Shown here in pieces: positions 46,859 to 64,000 of a stretch of DNA of 64,000 bases (within the stretch, counting starts at the first letter, position 1; each line of letters starts with the position of its first letter). The stretch is from Lepidodermella squamata (lineage: Eukaryota; Gastrotricha): NCBI GenBank assembly GCA_047495785.1, contig JBLDXI010000054.1:3534001-3598000 (forward strand), read 5' to 3'. Position numbers and translations under genes: made by a program. Under the pieces are notes generated by a model. The model was not told the DNA's origin. It made no database searches and saw only the letters and a list, made by a program, of their open reading frames with translations.

Positions 46859-47230
46859 TCAGAGAATGCCTTGGTATGCATCGTGAACGGCAGTAGTATT
46901 GACATTACTGTGATGAGATACCGGTGCAACAGTTGTGAAGTTCCAGTGAGTAGCATTGCCAGTTGCGTTACCTGCTTTGTTTTTCAACGACACAGGTTGA
47001 CAGGGGAATGCGAAAATGTACAACAGAGAAACTATCAACGCCACGGCTGACCAGATAATGGTATCACGAATGTGAGGTTGCTTCAACTTCGCAATGAAGC
47101 CTTTCTCTTTCAAGGCGGCAGCAGGTGTCTCCATTTCTAGAGTCTGCGGTTGCTTGCCATTCTCCAGTAGAGTTTGAGCAGCAGCTGCCTCTTCGGCTTG
47201 AGATGAAGGAGGAATAGTAGTAGTTGCCAT
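46859..47230 (-). CDS. Small single-pass membrane protein, unknown
   Basis: A single exon encodes 123 aa. A polar N-terminus rich in Ala/Glu/Gln (about 55 residues) precedes one membrane helix (TIIWSAVALIVSLLYIFAF). A C-terminal part of about 45 residues carries four NxT/NxS sites (KAGNATGNATHWNFTT, NVNTT). The basic residues lie before the helix and the glycosylation sites after it, which suggests a type II orientation with the C-terminus outside or lumenal. It has no signal peptide and no domain that I recognise. The frame is in good codon context, but a spliced 5' exon cannot be ruled out. Confidence 0.6.
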   Translation of the reverse strand: MATTTIPPSSQAEEAAAAQTLLENGKQPQTLEMETPAAALKEKGFIAKLKQPHIRDTIIWSAVALIVSLLYIFAFPCQPVSLKNKAGNATGNATHWNFTTVAPVSHHSNVNTTAVHDAYQGIL

Positions 47231-49171
47231 TAAATAAGTGCAATAACAGGTCTAGATGCAAAAATGTTGGAACATGATAAACAATCAGCTTCAGATAAAC
47301 ACTCACGAGTACAACTATCAGAAATTTACGCAGTTCAAACTAATTATATTGATAAATAAGGAAACGGACATCCATCATGACTTCTGACTCATGATAACGA
47401 ATTCCAAACATTTAAGTTAACTGACCGAACAAATAAGAATGTTTGGAATAAACATGTCAAAAATTGCCAAGATCAGGAAAAAAAGACGGCTAAAACCGTA
47501 GTCACTCAGCTGCTTCGCCTGCGCCCGATCAATTTGCCTATGTATCTTGTCATAAGTCCTAGGTCGTAACAATTATTAACTCATATACATCCCCGCAGCC
47601 ACCCTTAAGCTATTTGAGCACTCGAACAAACTTAAGATTGCTTGTTAAGAGGTAAGAGCAACAAGCAACAGGTACGATGTAAGGCTTCATCCTCTCCTGA
47701 AGCGACGATTTCCCATTCCTCAGCATCAAGTGCTACCTCGATATTAAGATATTGCTGCCCGACGCGGTACAGAGCAGCTCAGTGTAAGATTTCGAAGAGT
47801 GGGAAGTGGGAAGTGGATTTTCCGGCGAAGAAATTTACCATGAAAATGATGAAGCCTCAACGAGTCACAAGTCAGGTTTCCCAAGAAAATGCGGAATCCG
47901 GTCTAGTAAGCCACATTGCTCATTTCGCTTTTGTTAAGGTTTTCCTAAAAAATGCGATTTCCGGCGCAATGCTATTCCGGTCGTAAAATGACATCAGGAA
48001 TTGATTGAACTTTGAACTCATTCATCATTCATCATCATCACCTGACGAAAAGCGGGGAACCAGCAGCAAAAACTCAACGAAAAGGAAAGATGTCCCCGCA
48101 TATCCCCCTTTTATCCCGAAACCCATCTAAAAACAAAATTGTTTCAATTATATCTGATAGGCCAGCAAGTTAGATTGTCAAGACACATTCAACCATATTC
48201 ATCGTTTTGTGAAATAATAAATGTTAAGAACAAACAATTCAAACATGCCGCGTTTTTCATCAAAGCTGATTTTCAAGTTGATGTGAAAAGTCTTTTCCTC
48301 AGCCGTCTGAGCTGTCGTTTTTTAGCGGCGTTCAATGTTAAAGATTCCTGGCAACATCGAGTAAATCACGTTAGACTCGCGAGACTCACGAGACTCACTT
48401 ATACCTGTTTGCTTCCTTAGACACTTGAGCATCACAAGCGCCTCCCAGTGCTCCAAATACAGATTTTCTGTTTCGTTACCTGTCAGACATTTTCCAAACT
48501 TTTTCTTGCCTTTCATATCCCCGCAAAACATGGCGTAGCTACCATTTTTATCTCGTCAATTACATCGATTATTGGCGATTTCAATGTGAAGGTATCATTT
48601 TTATAAAAGTATAGGATGTAGATAGCCCCACAGCAATCGAGAAACGTGATATTTAGGAGACAAAGTGCTGGAGAACTCGTCTAGTCTTGTTACCCTATCA
48701 GCTGAACCCTTGAATCTTCGTATTTTAATAACTAATAACCACGATACCGGGTTTTTAGAGCCCTCCCAAAGAAGAAATGCAACGCAATCAACTGTCTATG
48801 ATCCCGAGTTGTGGTTGTAAGTGCCAAGTGCCTGTCTGCGACTATCTCGTATAAGTACATAAGTTCAATCCTTATATTCTTACCTTATTTACTCAAGCCC
48901 ACACGTGGCGTGTCTCCTGCACTATCATCCAGTTCATGGCTCAACGCTTGAATTCTTGATTCTTGATCCCTCCATTCTGTGCTCTGCTACCAAGCCAGCA
49001 AAGCACTCATTCTCTTGTGTTCATTTAATTGATGCGATGTCACACGAGTTACGAGTAGAAGTACTACCCAGTTTGTGTTTACCAATGCTATCGGCATATA
49101 ACTCATCTTCAATATTTCTAAATTTTCAATTTATTTATCTAGATTGTTGATACATCGTGGATAAATATTGA
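47231..49171. other. Intergenic region between divergent genes
   Basis: The promoters of the small membrane protein (-) and the DDX31 helicase (+) should lie here. Open frames such as 47642-47986 and 48139-48420 have no domains and low-complexity composition. A short tandem repeat lies at 48373-48399. Confidence 0.4.
48373..48399. repeat. Tandem repeat of AGACTCRCG, 3 units
   Basis: Three 9-base units, AGACTCGCG, AGACTCACG and AGACTCACT, head to tail. Confidence 0.65.
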
Positions 49172-51349
49172 ATGGATGGTATACAGTTAAACATCACGAC
49201 AACTCGCTCGCTAAAGCGGAAATCTTCCAATTCTGGCGATATCCCTTCTGATAATAAAAATTTAAAAGCGACACCACCTGCAGACGATGTGAAAGCAGGC
49301 GAGAATAAACAGACCCAGGGCTATCCTTTCATCATTCCCGAAGACAGAAACGGCAGTGCGAATGTCGACACTCAAATTCAGGAACCTGAAAAGCGGCCTT
49401 ACTATCGTGAACCATTACGCATGAATCCCGTGATTGACGAGGGAGAAGTCATGGCATCAGCAAAGGAGACTCTTTTCACGCAAGACTCTTTCCAAGCTCT
49501 CAATCTACATCCATATCTAACTAAAAATGTGATTGAGAAACTCGGATTTACCCAAGTGACTCTTGTCCAAAAGTTGGGCATTCCCGTTGTGCAAAGAGGA
49601 GTTGACGTGCTTGTCAAATCGCAAACTGGCAGTGGCAAAACACTCGTATATGCGCTTCCGATTTTGAACAAACTGGGGTGTATGGAAAAACCTGTCTCAC
49701 GCAGTGATGGCGTTTATTGCCTCGTAATTTTGCCAACCCGAGAGCTGGCTGTTCAAAGTTACGATGTCTTCCACCGCTTGTGCCAAAGTTTCATTAAAAT
49801 AAACCCTGGCTGTCTATCGGGCGGTGAGAAGAAAAAGTCGGAAAAAGCTCGATTGCGAAAAGGCATCAATATTCTGGTCTCCACACCTGGTCGTTTGTTG
49901 GATCACTTGAAAACTAGCGCTAATCTGCCGCTATCGCTTTCTCATTTACAATACCTCGTCATCGACGAAGCTGATCGTCTATTAGAGGCTGGTTTCGAGA
50001 ATCAAGTTCACGAAATTTTGAGCATCATCAAAGAAGCAACAGCTGGTAATCCGTGGCAAACCATCCTGCTGTCTGCTACACTTTCACCGGCTGTCGAGCG
50101 GCTGGCGAGTTTATCGCTCCATAATCCGGAATTCATCGACATACAAGCACTTTCAGCCGCTTCATCTGCTGATCAAAATAACTTCTTTACCGAACCAATA
50201 ATGTCAGTTCCTGAACGTTTGAAACAATACTACGCTGTAACTCCGACAAAGTTGAAATTAGCAGCTTTAACTGCGTTTTTGCTCAGAAAGCGCAAGTTTA
50301 AAATCGTCATTTTCGCACCGACTCAGGACGTTGTCGAATTTTTGTTCTCGTTGTATGAAAACGTTCTCGAAAAACTGATCGAAAAGTTCCCTGCTTCGGC
50401 TGAAGTTACGTCGGAAAAGACTAAGCTGTTCAGGCTGCATGGGGAGATGGGTCAAAGGTTGGAGAAGCAATTTTTAAGCAGGATTTGTTTATTTTTATCT
50501 TTTTTTTCTAGTGAGCGATCGGACGTCTTCCGGCGATTTAGTCAATCTGAAAGTGGATTCCTGTTTTCGACCGATGTAGCCGCTCGTGGCTTGGATCTTC
50601 CGAACATCGCTTGGGTCGTCCAGTTTCAGGCCCCAGAGACACCTGCAGTTTACGTCCACAGGGCTGGTCGAACAGCCAGAGCAGGCCGACCCGGTTCTTC
50701 AGTTCTATTTATCATCCCAAACGAAACAGAATACGTCAAACTGATGCGGCAAGACTTCGGAATGGAGCTGAAATCGATCAGATTTTCATCAATAACCGCA
50801 GGGTTGGAGGGCAGAACGCCGGAGAAAAGCGACGATATCCGAGTTGTGTTCGAAGTGCAGCATTTGATCGACGATGCGGTCGCTGATGACAAAAAATTGC
50901 AAGAAATGGCGAGGAAGGCTTATATTTCCTTCGTTCGCTCCTACGCGACGTATCGCAATGAGATGCGATCGATTTTCAATGTCAGGAATGGTCTTCATTT
51001 CGGGCACATTGCCCGGGCTTTTGGGATGAAGGACGAGAGTCCAACGGAGATTAACAACATTTTACGGAGGAATAATACCTCGCAGCCGCGGCACGATTTC
51101 CGACCGAGAAATTCGTATAACAGCGAGCTGCAAAACTCGAATAACGACGCAACACCCGGTGGTTACCCGGCGTGGAAAGAGTCTTCTTTCGAAAAGCAGA
51201 GCAGTGGTTTTCAGGTCAGACCAGGTCCGAAAGTTGAGCATAATCGACCGAGAGCTGGCACCAAAGTTATCAATGGCGTTCGAGCTGGAGGAAGGAACGG
51301 TTATCAGGTCGCCATGCAGCGTTGCTCAGAATTTGCGAGCGGGTTATAA
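49172..51349 (+). CDS. DDX31: DDX31/Dbp7-type DEAD-box RNA helicase (2 exons)
   Basis: Exons 49172-50457 and 50512-51349 encode 707 aa. All DEAD-box motifs are visible: Q motif (FTQVTLVQ), I (SQTGSGKT), Ia (PTRELA), Ib (TPGR), II (DEADRLLE), III (SAT), V (STDVAARGLDLP) and VI (HRAGRTARAG). The C-terminal extension with AYISFVRSYATY and GHIARAFGM is the one typical of DDX31/Dbp7, nucleolar helicases of 60S ribosomal subunit assembly. The 54-bp intron is in frame and has no stop, so the gene also reads through as one frame of 725 codons. Removing it restores HGEMGQSERSDVFRRF, matching the family, whereas the retained form inserts a hydrophobic LFLSFF stretch. The N-terminus has a basic, nuclear-type segment (SLKRKSS). 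The Arg/Asn-rich tail is disordered. Confidence 0.93.
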   Translation: MDGIQLNITTTRSLKRKSSNSGDIPSDNKNLKATPPADDVKAGENKQTQGYPFIIPEDRNGSANVDTQIQEPEKRPYYREPLRMNPVIDEGEVMASAKETLFTQDSFQALNLHPYLTKNVIEKLGFTQVTLVQKLGIPVVQRGVDVLVKSQTGSGKTLVYALPILNKLGCMEKPVSRSDGVYCLVILPTRELAVQSYDVFHRLCQSFIKINPGCLSGGEKKKSEKARLRKGINILVSTPGRLLDHLKTSANLPLSLSHLQYLVIDEADRLLEAGFENQVHEILSIIKEATAGNPWQTILLSATLSPAVERLASLSLHNPEFIDIQALSAASSADQNNFFTEPIMSVPERLKQYYAVTPTKLKLAALTAFLLRKRKFKIVIFAPTQDVVEFLFSLYENVLEKLIEKFPASAEVTSEKTKLFRLHGEMGQRLEKQFLSRICLFLSFFSSERSDVFRRFSQSESGFLFSTDVAARGLDLPNIAWVVQFQAPETPAVYVHRAGRTARAGRPGSSVLFIIPNETEYVKLMRQDFGMELKSIRFSSITAGLEGRTPEKSDDIRVVFEVQHLIDDAVADDKKLQEMARKAYISFVRSYATYRNEMRSIFNVRNGLHFGHIARAFGMKDESPTEINNILRRNNTSQPRHDFRPRNSYNSELQNSNNDATPGGYPAWKESSFEKQSSGFQVRPGPKVEHNRPRAGTKVINGVRAGGRNGYQVAMQRCSEFASGL

Positions 51350-51355
51350 AATAAA
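51350..51355 (+). terminator. Poly(A) signal of DDX31
   Basis: AATAAA begins at the base after the TAA stop codon, implying a 3' UTR of only about 20-30 nt. The next plus-strand gene starts 135 bp downstream of the stop. Confidence 0.45.
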
Positions 51356-51484
51356 CTTCTTTCATTATAATCATGTGCAAACAGCTCAACGTTATTTGTT
51401 TTGGTTTCAGATGAAAAATTTAAGGTGGCTAATTTATTTTTATTTTTTGTAGATTTGTTTTTGTGATTTTTTTGAACAATATTA

Positions 51485-51826
51485 ATGGCGAATCAAGCTT
51501 TGTCGCGGCCTCCTTACGAGAAAATCAAGGCTAATGAGGAGGATCGAAAACTGATCGAACGCCTGCTGACCTCGAAGATTTCTATTAGTGACGCCCTTTC
51601 CGCTGCCGGTGTGAAAACTGCAGATGTTAAGACGATCCTGGCAAAATCGCAGGTAGAATTGTGCCAAGAACACCGCGACGCTGAGGCCCGGGTCAGCCGG
51701 TGCGGCCGCGCAGGTCGGCCGTCGTTGAAATACGCGGCGAGGCAAGATTCCGGACTGGCATGCACTTGCGGCGCAGTGCTCGGCTACTTTGAAGACCGGT
51801 ACCCGACTCACCTGTCCGATCAGTAA
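51485..51826 (+). CDS. Small protein of unknown family, copy 1
   Basis: A single exon encodes 113 aa with no signal peptide or membrane segment. The first 60 residues look helical (EEDRKLIERLLTSKISISDA), followed by DAEARVSRCGRAGRPS. The last part has a short Cys cluster (LACTCGA). It starts 135 bp after the DDX31 stop codon on the same strand. An AATAAA near 51905 would end the transcript. The protein at 52176-52630 on the other strand shares the pattern R-x-LL-x(3)-ISI-x(2)-A, then DA-x-ARV-x-R, which suggests distant paralogy. Function is unknown. Confidence 0.6.
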   Translation: MANQALSRPPYEKIKANEEDRKLIERLLTSKISISDALSAAGVKTADVKTILAKSQVELCQEHRDAEARVSRCGRAGRPSLKYAARQDSGLACTCGAVLGYFEDRYPTHLSDQ

Positions 51827-52175
51827 TTTAAATGGACTGAATGTTTTCTATCACATTGTTTTTATGCCTTTCATTGATGATAATTGTTGTTGTAAACAAA
51901 TCGAAAATAAACATTTTTTTGGCGAATCGAAAGTGTTTTTTCAGCCTTCAATTTTTTGAAAAAAATCGGCATCAAAAGCGAAAATTCCAGCATATACGTT
52001 TATTACAAATTTTGAAGATTTTTGTCATACAAAAAAGTCTCGAGAGAATCGATCAGAAAAGTCATTAGAACAAAGTAAATTATACAGATTTGAAATGCAG
52101 ATGATCAACAAGAACCAGAGTGCCTGGTTATCAGCAGTAACAAAGTATATAAAAAAAAACTTGATTTGCACATGA
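51827..52175. other. Convergent 3' flanks
   Basis: This lies between the stop codons of the two small genes. AATAAA near 51905 (+) and its reverse complement near 51999 (-) fit as the respective poly(A) signals. There is nothing else. Confidence 0.45.
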
Positions 52176-52630
52176 TTATAGGTTCATACGGTCGAGTTCG
52201 ACCAGCAGATCGATGAAAGCGCGGGTGAGCTTGAAATCAGCCACCGCCGCCAGGCGCTGTTGCGACGAATGCCGGCCGTTTTTCTCCGTTCTGATATAGC
52301 GCATCACCCGCGCTCTTGCATCGTAGCAGTCTTGTTTTAATTCGAACAGCATTTTCTTGCTGAAATCATCGAGGCGTGTTATCGCGGCAGCTTCCTCAAT
52401 CGAAATTTCTCCCGCCAGTAGTTTTCTAGCTGTCTGTTCGCGTATTGCCTCGTCATCATCTGCTTCAACATTTTTAGCCGATACGCTGCATTGGCTGGGT
52501 TTTATTATTGACCGAATGATCGAAAGAAAATACGATACAAGGTCTGGCGAAATACGACATTTGTCTACAAGCAATTTGATTCGGAAGAAATTACGTTACC
52601 ATTCAGAAGATGAAAAATCAAAAGGTTCAT
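52176..52630 (-). CDS. Small protein of unknown family, copy 2 (2 exons)
   Basis: The open frame of the main exon has no ATG, so a start exon is needed. The best model is 52630-52600 joined to 52543-52176 across a 56-bp intron, giving 132 aa. A second acceptor 21 bp earlier would keep the same frame but leave a 35-bp intron, too short for this genome. The N-terminus is hydrophobic (LLIFHLLNDLVSYFLSII), followed by an acidic patch and a helical region (ARKLLAGEISIEEAAA), then DARARVMRYIRTE. It shows the same spacing of motifs as the opposite-strand gene at 51485-51826, plus about 35 extra N-terminal residues. Function is unknown. Confidence 0.55.
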
Positions 52631-54976
52631 GATGTCAACAATAGCTAGCCGGTGAAACACAGGAGCCTCGGAATGTCGATTTGTGTTGTTAAAGATTTTG
52701 TGTGATCGACGTGGGAAAAAATTTGAAGGAACTAGCGTGTCGTTGTTTTGTTAATAAGCTCTTTAGGATCGCGTGCCTCCGAAATCGTTGCGTAATTTAA
52801 TTTGTTTTCATTGCTGCGCTTACAGCTCAGCGCTTTTAGTAAAAACCTTATGGGTCCTTTCCGAACTTTCCAAACGTCTTCAGATAAGCACATGCCTCCT
52901 TAACAATAGAGGCGAGATTTCCTTGCGACAACTTTATCTGTCGAAGTAGCAGATGTACTCGTTTTCAAAGGTTTACCTGCATGACTTCACTCTTGTTCAA
53001 TATTTACCTCGACTACCTCCTCCTCATTTCAATGATGTGCTTAGACAGTACCCTCAAAAATTCACCTTCAAAATTAGCATCCTCTAACAATAAAACAATG
53101 CACTTCCTTTGAATATGGGAATGAACGAAAATAAGGGTCAGTGCGCAGAGATAATGGGCCCAGAATCAGCAGATAGAATGGGCAAAGCACGACGGAGGAA
53201 CACGTGGGGGAATACTTTTAACACTCGAAATACTTGAATACTCGAATTCAAAATTATGTACCTAGGTAGGGCTAGAAACTTACAAGATTGCCCTTGTATA
53301 ATTCTTAAATGAGGGTGAAGATGCGCATATATTTCTGCTCACCTTCGACATTCATAACAAAAAATGCTTTTACAAGTTTTTTAAGTTTCAAGTTTTTGTT
53401 TTAAGTTTAAGATTCTGGTGCAGTGTACGAATAAAGAGGTGCCGTGTGCCGTACCACAGCTTGGGAGATCCAGGCAAGAAAACCTGATCATAAATTTGGG
53501 GACTACAAATACACCCCCAGCTCGAGGATCATACTTGGCTCCTGTTCTGGTGAATGCCATTCTATACCATATCATGATTCATGTCATGTCTGGATATACG
53601 ATCATCAATTTTACCCGCTATCGCAACTCTTGCCCTTATGAGAATGAGGGAATCTTCGAGTCAGGCTTTAATCCGGTTTTAATCCGGAAAAGAAAATCGT
53701 GTAAATACGACTCTTCTGCTGGTTAGGAAAACAAAACAAGTCAAAAGTCTTGAAGCCTCATTGCGGTTTATTTTAAAATATGACAAGTATTTCATCCATT
53801 TCTTGCGTAATCATCAATTGTTATCAAAGTGAATCAACAGCCGTGAAAAAACAAGGACAGCACAACAACGCGCGCCTCAGCCTTATTTTTCCCCTCATTT
53901 CAACAATTCAGCACTGATTATTGTACGTTCGGCGATCGATGCCCGGTATATTGTAGGAAAATCAAAGTCAACAAATTATTACAATATTAGTGTAGAAGCA
54001 ATTAAATCATAATAAAATCATCCGAATATGGCATAACTATAACGGGCTATATTATACTACATGCGGTAGTAAAGATTGAAGAAATCAGTAAAAACAAGGC
54101 ATTTAGTTGTTGCGTATCAAAAGAACCAGCTTCGCTCGAAGTTAAACCCCATATAGCTGACTCGCAAAATACTTCCTCTTGATAAAAAGGGAAGTTAAAC
54201 CGACGATTGTTTTGTGCTCTTTGAACAAACGTAGGAAAATGCGAAGCAATAATATTTACATGCAGTAGGATAGAATATCCAACTATAAAAAAATCACTCT
54301 AATATACCAAAAAATTAGCATCCTTTTTCATCTTCAAACAGTGAGCCAAAGCAAAACAAGTATTCCTGGCATTTTTTAACAACAATGGTGTTGATTTTTT
54401 TGCTATAATAATATTAATAATAACTGCAAAAATCGAAGAGCATTTAAGCTTGTAAACGCTGCTAATGAAAGTTGGAATTAGCGTGTTATTTATTCGAGTG
54501 TTAGCCTTTGAATGTTGACTTTTTTAGAATTGCTGTTGCCTATATTATTACACATAGGTAGAAAAAATCGGTAGTAAAGATCGAATCACAGATTTTCATC
54601 GCAAAAACAAAGACAGCGTGCGCATCAAACTACTACCGAAGGTGAAAAAAACGTCTAAGATGACGACGTCACAACACCATATCAGATGAATGAACAGGGA
54701 GTGTATCATTCGCCCATTTCAGAATGATAAATGAGGTTGATTCGAACAACTACCGTGAAGAAAACGCGCCGCCTTAATATATAATATTCAAGTGAAAAAT
54801 TTGTTCAGCAGTGAGTTCTATGTTTTGTTAAAACGGAAATGTATAATCAACAATTTTTATATTGCTAGCCACGGACCAAAAATTATGCGACTAATAACTA
54901 GACAACGCAAAGTAACAACAATTTCAGCGGCTGACATAGCACCGAATCTTGGAGGAGTAGTGGGACTTCAACTAGT
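52631..54976. other. Gene-poor region, 2.3 kb
   Basis: No coding evidence; open frames such as 53418-53726 lack domains. A minus-strand AATAAA near 54489 may end the MAGI transcript. Confidence 0.5.
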
Positions 54977-62620
<7,644 letters not shown>

Positions 62621-64000
62621 CTTCAGTTATTTTCATGCAATTAATAACGGGAATGGTGCAATTTCAGCCAAAAAGTTTATCTGAATATCAGCAGCGATGC
62701 GATCGGTTGTAAATGCATGATTAAAACATAGCACTATAAAAATGATCCAAATTATTAGCCTGTTGTCGTTAGAACACCGATTAAAGATTATTAGGAACCG
62801 CGTCGATTTAACGCTAGGACGAGTCATGTTACCTGAGTATTTTATAGTTTCCTTCGACTTCTATATCGGGCGTAAAAGATCTATTTTGAATTCGACGTGT
62901 TTCGCACCGAGGTTACATTAACCAGGCAAAAACGAATGCAATGAACTTATTCGCAGGCTAGTGGAGTAATGAGTAACTAAAGCGGTAGTTTTCTATCTGA
63001 TATCTGATAGCTGTTCCCAATATAATAAGAAAAATACTTCATGGAGCACTTTGCCGACACTCATCTAAATTAAACGAGCAATAACTCGAGACAGAACAAT
63101 AACTGGCAACCGAGAAAGTATAACCGACACAGCCGACGAAGTCACATGGAACTGCCTCACCTGCCCTCAGTACTCAGTGCTCAAAAGTTAAGAGCTATTG
63201 GAGTGCAGAGTAAAGATTAGTACCATTAGTATGGGCAAATGATAAAAGTGGCCAAAGGTAAGCGTTATGGGTAAAAATATGTAGCAATATAGTTTGAAAC
63301 GTAAGATGTATCAAGTTGATAACATAACTGCACCTTATATCCTAAAACATGATATTTATATGGGATTTGGAATTCGGAGTTCTGAGTGCCTTCAATCTTC
63401 AATATCATGGCAAATATTCCGTAAAGATTCATTAGCCATCAGCTATTACACAGAGAGCAGAGCATCATAAACGCAAGAATAGCGCATGCCATAAAAAATG
63501 ACAAGAAATGCGACCTCCCAAGAGAATTCATATCGCAGTCATAGTCTTATAAACCCCAGAATGAGCCGCTACATTAGCTAGGCAGAGTCTCTTGGGAAAT
63601 GCGTGGGCCAAAAGAATCACGTAAAAAATTCAATTTTGAATTTTTGCGTTGGCACAACAGCAATCGGCCTTGATGCATATAATTAAGAACACCATAATAA
63701 TCATGAACAATATTTAAAAATTGCTTTACAAAATTTTTCCAAATTGTGGCGGGAAATTCATTGGCGGCAAGTTCATCTTCTCAGCTCAAACCTTTTGAAA
63801 AGTGTATCGACTGGTATCGCTTCCAGCTAGGTCCCTGACGGAGTGTATCGCGACTTTAATTGCGAGTTTCTGACACGCATACGCCCGCAGCCACCGCTTA
63901 AGGAGGTAGACTTGGATGGCCTACAGTGTCGAATTCGTAAAAAACGTTTTATCCGTAATGTAGTTTTCTAGCTTTTGTATACGATTGTGACAAGAGTCCC
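62621..64000. other. MAGI upstream region
   Basis: This 1.4 kb is presumably the main MAGI promoter and 5' UTR at its proximal side. The 62633-62827 minus-strand open stretch has no signal or domain support. No other gene is seen to the window end. Confidence 0.45.

Noticed and set aside
47642-47986. 114-codon plus-strand frame
   Set aside because: Low-complexity Ser/Lys composition, no domain, and no paralogue in the window.
52176-52574. Reading the 52-kb minus gene from a TTG at 52574
   Set aside because: There is no ATG in that frame; a short first exon at 52630-52600 with a 56-bp intron gives a proper start and correct phase.

Overview
The window is nuclear DNA of a small-genome invertebrate animal. 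The genes are metazoan (Wnt16, GABA-B-type receptors, MAGI scaffold, beta-tubulin, kekkon-like LRR/Ig receptor) and most introns are tiny: of about 34 that I could place by frame and by homology between paralogues, most are 49-63 bp, with GT donors and AG acceptors. The chitin-binding Pif/BMSP-like protein, the neuropeptide-type precursor and the compact layout suggest an ecdysozoan. A tardigrade is my best guess, but the sequence does not prove it. I saw no transposon, no CRISPR array, and no tRNA or rRNA gene.

Layout. 1-2.0 kb: no recognisable gene. 2.0-4.5 kb: Wnt16 (+) converges on a small amidated-neuropeptide precursor (-). 5.8-8.4 kb: two secreted PI-PLC X-domain proteins in tandem (-). 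8.9-10.4 kb: two small secreted or membrane proteins (-). 13.3-14.9 kb: two tandem paralogues (+) resembling the small subunit of serine palmitoyltransferase. 17.6-18.3 kb: a divergent Rab7-like GTPase (+). 18.4-24.3 kb: two intronless tandem GABA-B-like class C receptors (-). 25.6-30.5 kb: a kekkon-like LRR/Ig transmembrane receptor (-) with larger introns. 30.5-36.2 kb: gene-poor. 36.2-37.7 kb: beta-tubulin (-). 38.4-39.7 kb: an orphan type I membrane protein (-). 41.0-42.3 kb: a chitin-binding plus LamG-like protein (+). 42.6-46.0 kb: three tandem monoacylglycerol lipases (-). 46.9-47.2 kb: a small membrane protein (-). 49.2-51.3 kb: DDX31/Dbp7 RNA helicase (+). 51.5-52.6 kb: a tail-to-tail pair of small, probably related proteins. 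55.0-62.6 kb: MAGI (-), including an apparent alternative first exon that would give a short PDZ-only form.

The genes do not form one pathway. Recurring themes are local duplication (PI-PLC x2, SPT small subunit x2, GABA-B-like x2, MGLL x3, the small 51-52 kb pair), lipid enzymes, and cell-surface signalling. The LRR/Ig receptor ends in a class I PDZ ligand and MAGI carries six PDZ-type domains, so an interaction is possible but is inference only. Exon joins were worked out by hand from splice consensus, reading phase and paralogue alignment. Coordinates given for a gene span its CDS from start to stop codon.
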